Shown here one piece after another: positions 1 to 5,947 of a stretch of 13,519 nucleotides of DNA; the first letter of the stretch is position 1; every line of letters starts with the position of its first letter. The stretch comes from Clostridiales bacterium (GTDB taxonomy: Bacteria; Bacillota; Clostridia; Christensenellales; CAG-314): assembly GCA_004558105.1 (NCBI GenBank), contig SFEB01000027.1:1-13519 (forward strand), in the 5' to 3' direction. Below the pieces are notes generated by a model. That model was not told the DNA's origin. It saw only the letters and a program-made list of their open reading frames with translations, and did not search any database. Both the position numbers and the translations under genes were made by a program.

Positions 1-57
1 ACCAACGGTGAATTTATTGCGCTTTTAGCCGATAAAATGCTGTTAGAGGGCGCTTAA
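1..57 (+). CDS. C-terminal end of a gene, probably 16S rRNA dimethyladenosine transferase (RsmA/KsgA)
   Basis: Only the last 18 codons are in the window, in frame 1, ending at TAA 55-57. The visible tail has a GEFIALLADKML core, which resembles the extreme C-terminus of RsmA/KsgA (typically an L-x-EEF-x-x-L-(A/S)-D-x-L pattern). RsmA dimethylates two adjacent adenines near the 3' end of 16S rRNA. In Bacillus and many clostridia, ksgA lies a little upstream of veg, and veg is the next gene here, which supports the assignment. Eighteen residues are too few for certainty; another gene from this neighbourhood, such as yabG, cannot be excluded. That the frame is coding is likely because it is open from base 1, but the identity is an inference from a weak motif plus synteny. 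Confidence 0.45.
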   Translation, partial: TNGEFIALLADKMLLEGA

Positions 58-115
58 GAGTTTTTACTATTCATGGGTAACCATGTACACCTGGGCTTTT
101 TTAACCACGAAGGAC

Positions 116-198
116 GTCTTGTAGCCGTTCGGGGAAAGGCAGACAGGCGTTTTACCGCTAAGTAAAGGAGGGGAATTTGCGGTAGCCCCGAAAAAGCA
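116..198 (+). promoter_or_regulatory. Candidate antiterminator / attenuator leader upstream of veg
   Basis: TTCGGGG (128-134) is perfectly complementary to CCCCGAA (186-192), which is the first half of the 5' arm of the terminator at 186-225. Nested inside is a second 6-bp helix, TACCGC (153-158) with GCGGTA (179-184), only one base away from the outer helix on its 3' side. Forming this nested structure would block the terminator hairpin. In another fold TTCGGGG lies in the apical loop of a small hairpin (GTCT 116-119 and GCC 124-126 with GGC 138-140 and AGAC 141-144). The complementarities are seen in the sequence; that they form a switch is inferred. The ligand or signal is unknown. Confidence 0.35.
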
Positions 199-231
199 CT
201 TCGTTTGAGAATTGCTTTTTCGGGGTTTTTT
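186..231 (+). terminator. Intrinsic terminator before veg
   Basis: A perfect 13-bp inverted repeat (186-198 with 213-225, 14-base loop) is followed by six T (226-231). The polarity is plus only: on the minus strand no T-run follows the stem. It ends transcription either from the upstream rsmA-like gene or of a short leader or small RNA in 58-185. It lies about 80 bases before the veg ATG. Confidence 0.9.
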
Positions 232-311
232 GTGTTTCAAACCTTCTGAAAGTTTAGTAATTCCGTTTTTTGGCAATAATACCGATAAAAAATACCCTTC
301 CGGAGGTAGAA

Positions 312-557
312 ATGCGAAAAAAAACGATGGACGTTGACCTTGCAAAAAAGAAGGTTGAAAGCCTTATGGGCAAGGAGCTTAAAATACGGTACAATAAAGG
401 ACGGAATAAAATAGTTTATTTTGACGGAAAAATCAGTGAATTTTACAACAACGTGTTTGTAATAACGGTATATAACGAGATTTTTGACCGAATAAGTTGC
501 AGTTATACCGATTTGTTGTGCGGAGACGTAGCGTTTTTACCAAAGAGCGGCAAATAG
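312..557 (+). CDS. veg: Veg family protein (DUF1021)
   Basis: An 81-residue protein. It has the Veg pattern: an N-terminal helix with K-K-K and GKELKIRYNKGRNK, then a small beta-barrel-like core with YFDGKISEFYNNVFVI, a later SYTDLL segment and a hydrophobic end, close in length to Bacillus subtilis Veg (86 aa). In B. subtilis Veg is abundantly expressed from a very strong promoter and influences biofilm matrix genes; its biochemical role is not settled. I chose ATG 312 because GGAGGT (302-307) sits 4 bases upstream. A longer in-frame TTG start at 270 has no ribosome binding site and would add 14 residues not found in the family. It follows the rsmA-like gene as in Bacillus, and a terminator and possible attenuator lie in its upstream region. 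No terminator follows, and the next gene has its own -10. Confidence 0.9.
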   Translation: MRKKTMDVDLAKKKVESLMGKELKIRYNKGRNKIVYFDGKISEFYNNVFVITVYNEIFDRISCSYTDLLCGDVAFLPKSGK

Positions 558-586
558 TTCTAAACTCCTTTTAACGCAAATATAAT
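558..586 (+). promoter_or_regulatory. Possible promoter for the sipL-like gene
   Basis: A perfect -10 hexamer TATAAT (581-586) lies 17 bases after a poor -35 (TTCTAA, 558-563). Transcription would begin near 593, just upstream of the AGGAGG at 598-603. In Clostridioides difficile sipL is expressed under the mother-cell factor SigE; AATATAAT (579-586) also matches 6 of 8 positions of the SigE -10 CATACAAT, but I see no matching SigE -35. Which sigma factor acts here is therefore open. Confidence 0.4.
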
Positions 587-609
587 GTTGTGTACTAGGA
601 GGATAGCGT

Positions 610-2103
610 ATGTCAGAGTTAAATCAAGCCGGTCTCAATGCCGATAAATTGGTATCGTTGGGGCAAAAGCAAACGGCGGTCAAGTTTAAAGCGTTTTGTA
701 AAGAGGATAACGTCGAAAGCGTTTTGGTTCAGGAGCTTTCACCCGTCGTCAACACTTTTCAGGCGGCAGACGGCAAGGTGTCGTATTCGGGAAAAATAAC
801 GGCAAAACTTCTGGTGGAAGAACAAAACGGCGGAGTCGGAGGAATGAGTTATACCGCCGATTTTTCCGACGAATTTTTCGCTGCTGCGATAACGGAAAAC
901 AGCGCAGTGTTGCCACGGTGCGATATTTTGGATTTTTCTACGGAAGTAGACGGCGCCGAAGTATCCGTTAACGCTGTTATCGCTACCGATTTTTTGGCGG
1001 TGAGTCAGGTAAACTATCCGCTTTTTAACGGGGACGGGGTAATATGCAAGAGAAATAAAATTCCGGTCGGTACGGTAACCGCACGGGTTGACGAAGTTTT
1101 TTCTGCCGGTGCGGAATTGGAAGTTAAAGCGGACGTTGCGCGCGTGTTGTCCTCTCAAAGTTTTGCGGTTATCGATTCAGCGGAGGTAAAAGATAAGGTT
1201 TTAACGGTAACGGGTGAGTGTGTTTTAAATCTTTCGTACCTTACTGCCGAGTCTCAGATACCGCAAAACGCCTATTTTACCTACGAGTTTACGCAAGAAA
1301 TAGCCGTAGAAGCGGACGGAATGCCGTTTGTTTTTGCCGACGTTCGTGCAACTAAAATTCATATGGACGTTGAAGAGAACGCACAGGAAAGCGTGTTTAT
1401 GGCAGAATCTCTTATCGTTTTACGCGGTATTATAGTTGAAGAGACGGAACGCGAAGTAGTAGTTGACTGCTTTAGCCCGACTAATGCGACAAACGTCGCC
1501 GCTTCGACTGCGGAAAGTACGGTAATCAAGCACATGTGCGCCTTAAACTCTGCTGTAGAAGAAAAAATCGTCACCGCTATCCCGTCAAACGCGGTACTCA
1601 GCGGATTTTTCGGCGGCAACGTTTCCGTTGTAAACGCCATGACGGTTGAAGGCGGCGTAGACGTAAGCGGAGTCGTGAGCGGAAACGTTATCTATACCGT
1701 CGACGATAAGGTCAAGAGCGAAAAAACAGACGTTCCTTTTAATACTGTTTTGACTTGCGACGCCGCAAACGTTGGAGACGGGGTATACGTTAATGCGGCA
1801 ATACGCATGATGGACGCAACTTTGGACGGAGGCGAGGCGACCGTAAAAGCCGAACTCGTTTTTTCCGTAAGGTTAACAAGCACCCGTTCGTCCGCATTTG
1901 TGTCTTCGGTTGATATCGGCGAGGCTGAAAACGCCGACAGAGGAGCGATAGAAGTTTGTCTCGCATTCAAAGGCGATAATCTCTGGGAAGTTGCAAAAAG
2001 TTTAAAGATGAGCGTTGAGGATATATTGCAACTTAATCCGGAGTTGACCGATCCGTTGGACAGAGATCAGAAGTTGTTGATTTATCATACCTTGCAGGCT
2101 TAA
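610..2103 (+). CDS. sipL: SipL-like spore coat morphogenetic protein (SPOCS/DUF3794 domains with C-terminal LysM)
   Basis: A 497-residue protein. Most of it is beta-rich and repetitive in style, with phrases such as KVSYSGKITAKLL, VTGECVLNLSYLTAE and VSGNVIYTVDDK. This is typical of SPOCS (DUF3794) domains, of which I estimate two or three between residues 20 and 430. The end (about 447-493, with GDNLWEVAK, VEDILQLNP and QKLLIY) is a LysM domain. The same architecture and length occur in clostridial SipL, which binds the coat ATPase SpoIVA through its LysM domain and is needed to encase the forespore with coat. The start is set by AGGAGG at 598-603. The protein has no signal peptide, as expected for a mother-cell cytosolic coat factor. 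The order veg, sipL, ispE, spoIIR resembles the C. difficile arrangement as I recall it. Other SPOCS-LysM paralogues exist, so the specific symbol rests on architecture plus synteny. Confidence 0.82.
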   Translation: MSELNQAGLNADKLVSLGQKQTAVKFKAFCKEDNVESVLVQELSPVVNTFQAADGKVSYSGKITAKLLVEEQNGGVGGMSYTADFSDEFFAAAITENSAVLPRCDILDFSTEVDGAEVSVNAVIATDFLAVSQVNYPLFNGDGVICKRNKIPVGTVTARVDEVFSAGAELEVKADVARVLSSQSFAVIDSAEVKDKVLTVTGECVLNLSYLTAESQIPQNAYFTYEFTQEIAVEADGMPFVFADVRATKIHMDVEENAQESVFMAESLIVLRGIIVEETEREVVVDCFSPTNATNVAASTAESTVIKHMCALNSAVEEKIVTAIPSNAVLSGFFGGNVSVVNAMTVEGGVDVSGVVSGNVIYTVDDKVKSEKTDVPFNTVLTCDAANVGDGVYVNAAIRMMDATLDGGEATVKAELVFSVRLTSTRSSAFVSSVDIGEAENADRGAIEVCLAFKGDNLWEVAKSLKMSVEDILQLNPELTDPLDRDQKLLIYHTLQA

Positions 2104-2117
2104 AAAATGTCAATCAG

Positions 2118-2149
2118 ACGCCTCTTTTACTATAAAAGGGGCGTTTTTT
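2118..2149 (+). terminator. Intrinsic terminator after the sipL-like gene
   Basis: An 11-bp stem (2118-2128 with 2134-2144, one T-G wobble, 5-base loop) runs directly into a T-run (2144-2149) and a second T-rich stretch. It lies 15 bases after the stop codon and separates the sipL-like unit from ispE. Confidence 0.88.
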
Positions 2150-2170
2150 CTTTATTTTTTTTGCAATACA

Positions 2171-2179
2171 TGGTACAAT
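2171..2179 (+). promoter_or_regulatory. Extended -10 promoter of ispE, implying a leaderless mRNA
   Basis: TGGTACAAT is an extended -10 element (TGn followed by TACAAT at 2174-2179). The hexamer ends six bases before the ispE ATG at 2186. With the usual 6-8 base distance, transcription starts at or within two bases of the start codon. The -35 region (about 2151-2156, TTTATT) is weak, which fits reliance on the TGn element. Confidence 0.6.
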
Positions 2180-2185
2180 AAAAAT

Positions 2186-3076
2186 ATGTTGGTAAAAGCA
2201 TTTGCAAAAGTCAATCTCGGTCTTTTTGTCGGCAACGCACGCACGGACGGATATCATGACGTTCATTCGGTAGTTTTAAGCGTCGATTTATTCGATTTGG
2301 TGGACGTTGAGGTTAAAGACGCGAACGAAAAAACGGCAGAAATAACGGTCGAGGGTTGTGATTTTGTCAGACAGGAAAAAAACACGGCTTATGCGGCGGT
2401 AAGAAACTTTCTGACGGAATTTAATCATTCGGACAAATCGGTCAGCGTGAAGATAACGAAAAATATTCCCGTTGCCGCAGGTTTCGGGGGATCTTCCGCC
2501 GACGCGGCTGGGGTTCTGTTTGCGCTGGCAAAGTATTTCGGAATTGATATAAATTCCGAAAGGATGCTTGCCGTTGCGGCAAAATGCGGCAGCGACGTTG
2601 CGGCGATGACGTCAGGCGGTTGCGTAGAGGTTCTAGGACGGGGTGAAAAGGTAAAGAAGCTGTCTGTCGATACCGACTTTAACCTTGTTCTCGCCGTCGG
2701 CGAAAGCTGTTCGACGGCAAAAGTGTTTGCGGCTTTCGACAGCGTGGCGCAAAAAACTCGGGACGACGTATCGTCGGTGAAAGAGGGTTTGAAAAACGGC
2801 GATATAAAAAGAATTGCGGCTGCGATAAAAAACGATTTGACGTTACCGTGTCTGGCTGTTTATCCACGACAGGAAAAATTTATCTGTGATTGTGAAAAAA
2901 TCGTCGGTATCGCGCCGATATTGTCGGGTAGCGGAGGCGGCGTATTCTGGCTGACGGAAAACGTCCTTGAGTCCGAAAGAATTTTCAATTTGCTGACGGC
3001 AAAGGGCGTTAAGGCGTACGTCTGCAAGGGAGTTGCCAACGGAGTCGAAACTGTAGAAACGGACATAAAAAACTAA
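2186..3076 (+). CDS. ispE: 4-(cytidine 5'-diphospho)-2-C-methyl-D-erythritol kinase (IspE)
   Basis: A 296-residue GHMP-family kinase of the MEP isoprenoid pathway. It phosphorylates CDP-methylerythritol at the 2-hydroxyl using ATP in the cytosol. The N-terminal KAFAKVNLGLFV carries the catalytic-type lysine (K8) and substrate-binding asparagine (N10). DGYHDVHSVV follows, then the ATP-binding glycine loop IPVAAGFGGSSADAAG (94-109), the GSD catalytic aspartate (D137) and the C-terminal LSGSGGG motif (246-252). The glycine loop and the GSDVAAM segment differ from the common GLGGGSSDAA and GSDVPF forms, though the key residues are kept. ATG 2186 must be the start or very close to it, because the conserved motif begins at residue 4. 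There is no Shine-Dalgarno, and the extended -10 at 2171-2179 predicts a leaderless transcript. The gene lies between sporulation genes, as in other clostridia, but is a housekeeping function. Confidence 0.95.
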   Translation: MLVKAFAKVNLGLFVGNARTDGYHDVHSVVLSVDLFDLVDVEVKDANEKTAEITVEGCDFVRQEKNTAYAAVRNFLTEFNHSDKSVSVKITKNIPVAAGFGGSSADAAGVLFALAKYFGIDINSERMLAVAAKCGSDVAAMTSGGCVEVLGRGEKVKKLSVDTDFNLVLAVGESCSTAKVFAAFDSVAQKTRDDVSSVKEGLKNGDIKRIAAAIKNDLTLPCLAVYPRQEKFICDCEKIVGIAPILSGSGGGVFWLTENVLESERIFNLLTAKGVKAYVCKGVANGVETVETDIKN

Positions 3077-3104
3077 AAACCGACAAAAGTTGATAAAAAA
3101 GTTT

Positions 3105-3132
3105 TAATATACCTTTGCAAAGAGGCAAAACT
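3105..3132 (+). promoter_or_regulatory. Possible SigF-type forespore promoter of spoIIR
   Basis: GGCAAAACT (3124-3132) fits the SigF -10 pattern GGnnAnAnT. A weaker -35-like TAATA (3105-3109) lies 14 bases upstream. In Bacillus and clostridia spoIIR is a classic early SigF target. The -35 matches only three of five positions, so this rests largely on the -10 and on family knowledge. Confidence 0.3.
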
Positions 3133-3150
3133 CATTGCAGAGGTTTTTTT

Positions 3151-3702
3151 ATGAAAAAAATAGTTTTATTTGCAATTCTTTTTATCGTTTGTATTTCTCT
3201 GGCAGTCGGTGCGTTTAACGAAAAAGCCGACTGCGACGTAGGTATTGCCGACCAAGTGTTGAGAATACATATCAGAGCCAACAGCAACGGAGACGAAGAC
3301 CAGACGGTCAAATATATGGTTAAATCTGCCGTAGTGGATTATCTCGTTCCGTTACTCGTAGGCGCAACGGACAGAGAAAAAGCGATAGCGATAGTCCGCT
3401 CTCATTTGTCCGAGTTGTCCGACGTTGCGAAAACCGTTCTGGAAAACAACGGTTTTTATTACGGCGCAACTGCCGAAATAAAGAAAGAAACCTTTCCGAC
3501 GCGTCAATACGACGAGTTGACGCTCCCAACCGGCGAGTATACGGCGTTAATAGTCAACTTGGGCGCTGCGGAAGGGGATAATTGGTGGTGCGTGGTTTAT
3601 CCGCCGCTGTGCTTTGTCGGCGAAGTAACAGACGGCAAAAAGGTGGTTTTCGTATCTAAATTGAAAGAAATAATCCGGGACTTTTTTAACAAAAATAAGT
3701 GA
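3151..3702 (+). CDS. spoIIR: Stage II sporulation protein R (SpoIIR)
   Basis: A 183-residue secreted signalling protein. It is made in the forespore and exported to the intermembrane space, where it triggers SpoIIGA to process pro-SigE in the mother cell. Residues 1-22 form a signal sequence or membrane anchor. The family motifs follow in order: RIHIRANSN (38-46), then D-E-D-Q with a basic/hydrophobic helix, FPTRQY (115-120), LPTGEYTAL (125-133) and NWWCVVYPPLCF (144-155). Length and motif order match the family. ATG 3151 is chosen because AGAGGT (3139-3144) lies 6 bases upstream and the signal peptide begins there; an in-frame TTG at 3115 would add 12 residues ahead of it with no ribosome binding site. 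No terminator separates it from ispE. A SigF-like -10 at 3124-3132 suggests forespore-specific transcription. Confidence 0.95.
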   Translation: MKKIVLFAILFIVCISLAVGAFNEKADCDVGIADQVLRIHIRANSNGDEDQTVKYMVKSAVVDYLVPLLVGATDREKAIAIVRSHLSELSDVAKTVLENNGFYYGATAEIKKETFPTRQYDELTLPTGEYTALIVNLGAAEGDNWWCVVYPPLCFVGEVTDGKKVVFVSKLKEIIRDFFNKNK

Positions 3703-3725
3703 ATAACGATAATTTTTCCCTAAAA

Positions 3726-3754
3726 GAATAATTTCTCTTTAATTCGACACGCTA
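3726..3754 (+). promoter_or_regulatory. Possible SigG-type forespore promoter of sleB-ypeB
   Basis: GAATA (3726-3730) is a perfect SigG -35 (GHATR). Seventeen bases later CACGCTA (3748-3754) matches five of seven positions of the -10 CATWHTA. It lies 27 bases before the sleB ATG. B. subtilis sleB is SigG-dependent, so the placement fits the biology. No sigma-A promoter of comparable quality is seen here. Confidence 0.4.
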
Positions 3755-3781
3755 AATGCAAAAGTTTTTTTAGGAGGAAAA

Positions 3782-4465
3782 ATGAACGTTAAAAAAGGTA
3801 TAACATTATTTTCGTTACTACTCGTTTTAACCCTGGCGGTTTCTCTCGGTTTTGCGCCGATGGTTCAAGCCGCCGTTTTAAAGCAAGGCAGTACGGGTTC
3901 TTTGGTAAAAACCGTTCAGCAAAAGCTTAAAAACTGGGGATACTACACGGGAACGGTGGACGGAATATACGGAAGCAAAACGGTGGCTGCGGTCAAGTAT
4001 TTTCAACGCACTAACGGTCTGACGGCGGACGGAATAGTGGGTTCTAAAACTGCCGCTGCGTTAGGAATAACTTTATCGGGTTCGACGAGCACTTCTTCGA
4101 CTTCTTCCACGAGCAACAGCAACCTGTATTTGTTGTCATGTTGCGTATACGGCGAGGCGAGAGGCGAGAGTTACACCGGCAAAGTTGCCATAGCGGCAGT
4201 GGTTTTAAACCGCGTCAAGTCAAGCAGTTTTCCCAATACGATAAGCGGCGTAATTTATCAGACGGGCGCGTTTACCTGCGTTTCGGACGGGCAAATCAAT
4301 ATGGGAACCAACGACGAGTGCACTCGTGCCGCTCAGGACGCGTTGAACGGCTGGGATCCGACTTACGGCTCCATTTATTATTACAATCCGAAAACGGCGA
4401 CCAACGCATGGATAAGGTCTCGTCCCGTCGTTGTGACGATAGGTAACCATATCTTTTGCACTTAG
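3782..4465 (+). CDS. sleB: Spore cortex-lytic enzyme SleB
   Basis: A 227-residue exported hydrolase that degrades muramic-delta-lactam-containing spore cortex at germination. Residues 1-30 are a signal peptide ending in a VQA-A cleavage context. Residues 33-95 form a peptidoglycan-binding type 1 domain (VKTVQQKLKNWGYY, DGIYGSKTVAAVKYFQ, GLTADGIVG). A Ser/Thr-rich linker (99-113) leads to the Hydrolase_2 catalytic domain (about 115-227). The domain carries VYGEARGES, whose glutamate (E125) is the expected catalytic acid, VLNRVKSSSFPNTI and YNPKTATNAW. It is shorter than B. subtilis SleB (about 305 aa), mainly in the linker and binding region. AGGAGG at 3772-3777 fixes the start. ypeB follows ten bases after the stop, the usual partner arrangement. 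Clostridia often carry other SleB-like hydrolases, but the downstream ypeB makes this assignment firm. Confidence 0.93.
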   Translation: MNVKKGITLFSLLLVLTLAVSLGFAPMVQAAVLKQGSTGSLVKTVQQKLKNWGYYTGTVDGIYGSKTVAAVKYFQRTNGLTADGIVGSKTAAALGITLSGSTSTSSTSSTSNSNLYLLSCCVYGEARGESYTGKVAIAAVVLNRVKSSSFPNTISGVIYQTGAFTCVSDGQINMGTNDECTRAAQDALNGWDPTYGSIYYYNPKTATNAWIRSRPVVVTIGNHIFCT

Positions 4466-4474
4466 GAGGTAAAC

Positions 4475-5905
4475 ATGCAATATAATTTCGGAAATGAGAA
4501 TAATAAGTACACTACGAGCGCTTGTCGCCAAAGCACGATTTGGGCATGGTTTTTCGGTATTGTTTCGGTGTTGGCGATTGCCACGTGCGGTTTCTTTTTT
4601 TACGGCATGAACATGGTAAATAAGGTAAAAGTTACAAACGACGACTATTACAAAACGCAGACGTTAAACGTCTATCGTGAAAGCCTTTTCAGACTTTCCG
4701 ACGGTCTGGAAAACGCCGATACAAATATAGGTAAACTTCTGGTTGCAAGCGACGTGACTTTTATCAGTAAAACTTTAACCGACACCGACGGTATTGCTTC
4801 CGCCGCCGTAACGGACGTTTCGGTTCTGCCAGTTTCGCAGGAGGTTGCAAACGGTGCGGCAAAGTATTTCAACCAACTCGGCGACTATTGTACTTCGCTC
4901 GCCCGTTACGTCGTCGATAACGGCAGACTGACCGATGAGCAGAAGGATAGTCTGAAGAATCTCAGAATGGTGGGTAAAAAATTAAAAACAGCCATAGACG
5001 GGGTAGTGGTCAGTCAAGACGAGACAAAGTTGCAGACCGTGGATAAAGACGGGTATTTCAGTATAGAACTCGAAGATATCGACGAAACGACTTTTGATTA
5101 TCCTCAACTGGTCTACGACGGACCATTCAGCGACAGCGTTACGAAAAAAACCATAGAACGTAAGGTTTTGTCACATGCCGACGCAACGGAAAAGTTGAAA
5201 ACCGCTTTGTCGGAACTCGGCGAAGTTTCTTCCGTGGAATACAAGTCGGAAGCAAAAAATAAAGGATGCGTATATTATTTTGACGTTACCGTGGACGGCA
5301 AAAACTATACCGTAACGACGGCAACCGACGGCACGGTAGTAGAGTTGGTTAAAAACGGCGAAAACTTTGACGACGTCCGGGTTTCTTCCGTAAAGTTGAC
5401 GGACGAATCGGACAAAACGGAACTTAAAGGTCAGGAATTGGAGAACGAATGTTGTCAGACCGCCGTACGTGTAGCGGAAATCCTCGGTTACGACGTCACG
5501 CCGATGTGGGTATCGGAACCGATAGAAGGCAGAGTTTACGTCAATCTTATATGCCGTCAAAACGGACTTAACGTATATCCGGACATGGTAAAAATGGTAT
5601 TTGACGCAGACGACTGCGCCGTTGTAGGTGTGGACGCGTTTGCATATTTGTCAAATCACAGACAACGTGACATTTACGTTCCGTCGCTTTCCGCCGACGA
5701 GGCACGTGGACGTATAGCGAAAGACCTGGAGACGGAGCGTACCGAACTTTGTATCGTTCCCGACGGGGAAAATGAAAGAGTGTGTTACGAAATCCGAGTT
5801 AAAAACGGTGATGAAAAGTTTTTAATATATATTTCAGCCGACACGGGTGAAGAAGTGGAGATATTAAAGATAATAGAGGACAAACTCGGTTATACCGTAA
5901 TGTAA
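4475..5905 (+). CDS. ypeB: Germination protein YpeB
   Basis: A 476-residue membrane-anchored spore protein that stabilises SleB and is needed for its presence in the dormant spore. One N-terminal transmembrane segment (about 21-47) follows a short polar N-terminus. A helical N-terminal half (about 50-200) comes next, then the family-diagnostic FDYPQLVYDGPFSDSV at about 206-222. The C-terminal half (about 230-476) is built of PepSY-like repeats, for example YYFDVTVDGKNYTVTTATDG and YEIRVKNGDEKFLIYISADTG. Length is close to B. subtilis YpeB (450 aa). Its AGGAGGT (4465-4471) overlaps the last base of the sleB stop codon, indicating translational coupling and a single mRNA, consistent with the two proteins being required together. 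A bidirectional terminator follows at once. Confidence 0.93.
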   Translation: MQYNFGNENNKYTTSACRQSTIWAWFFGIVSVLAIATCGFFFYGMNMVNKVKVTNDDYYKTQTLNVYRESLFRLSDGLENADTNIGKLLVASDVTFISKTLTDTDGIASAAVTDVSVLPVSQEVANGAAKYFNQLGDYCTSLARYVVDNGRLTDEQKDSLKNLRMVGKKLKTAIDGVVVSQDETKLQTVDKDGYFSIELEDIDETTFDYPQLVYDGPFSDSVTKKTIERKVLSHADATEKLKTALSELGEVSSVEYKSEAKNKGCVYYFDVTVDGKNYTVTTATDGTVVELVKNGENFDDVRVSSVKLTDESDKTELKGQELENECCQTAVRVAEILGYDVTPMWVSEPIEGRVYVNLICRQNGLNVYPDMVKMVFDADDCAVVGVDAFAYLSNHRQRDIYVPSLSADEARGRIAKDLETERTELCIVPDGENERVCYEIRVKNGDEKFLIYISADTGEEVEILKIIEDKLGYTVM

Positions 5906-5934
5906 AAAAACGCACCCGTATGGGTGCGTTTTTT
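5904..5934. terminator. Bidirectional terminator between ypeB and the cysteine-rich gene
   Basis: An 8-bp GC-rich stem (5910-5917 with 5922-5929, GTAT loop) is flanked by an A-run (5904-5910) and a T-run (5929-5934), so it works on both strands. It overlaps the ypeB stop codon and lies 14 bases beyond the end of the minus-strand gene at 5948. Confidence 0.92.
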
Positions 5935-5947
5935 CGCTTAAGTACCT

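Larger units (their letters stand above)
58..311. other. Intergenic region between the rsmA-like gene and veg, with structured RNA potential
   Basis: This 254-base gap contains no convincing protein gene. It contains a short GTAA-loop hairpin (72-76 with 81-85), a 30-codon ATG frame at 73-165 with no proper Shine-Dalgarno, and nested complementary segments (128-134 with 186-192, 153-158 with 179-184). A strong intrinsic terminator lies at 186-231, followed by about 80 A/T-rich bases up to the veg start. I do not recognise a known riboswitch class in it. The promoter for veg is not obvious. A TTGGCA at 270-275 has only a poor -10 (TACCCT, 293-298) at 17-base spacing. Confidence 0.6.

Noticed and set aside
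58..185. Known riboswitch or T-box in the veg leader
   Set aside because: No T-box sequence, and none of the conserved cores of TPP, FMN, SAM, lysine, glmS, M-box or c-di-AMP riboswitches is recognisable by eye.
270..311. Longer veg starting at TTG 270
   Set aside because: No Shine-Dalgarno before TTG. ATG 312 has GGAGGT at ideal spacing, and the extra residues do not belong to the family.
67..345. Minus-strand open frame of 92 codons over the rsmA-veg gap
   Set aside because: It runs through the terminator hairpin and the start of veg, has no ribosome binding site, and its first half is antisense to veg and its leader. Its last 30 codons look protein-like, but no start codon serves them alone.
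739..1158. Minus-strand frame of 139 codons inside the sipL-like gene
   Set aside because: Antisense shadow of a confidently coding plus-strand gene, with arginine/tyrosine/phenylalanine-rich composition and no ribosome binding site.
4138..4531. Alternative frames over the end of sleB and start of ypeB on both strands
   Set aside because: They overlap the SleB catalytic domain, are arginine-rich or unstructured in composition, and lack ribosome binding sites.
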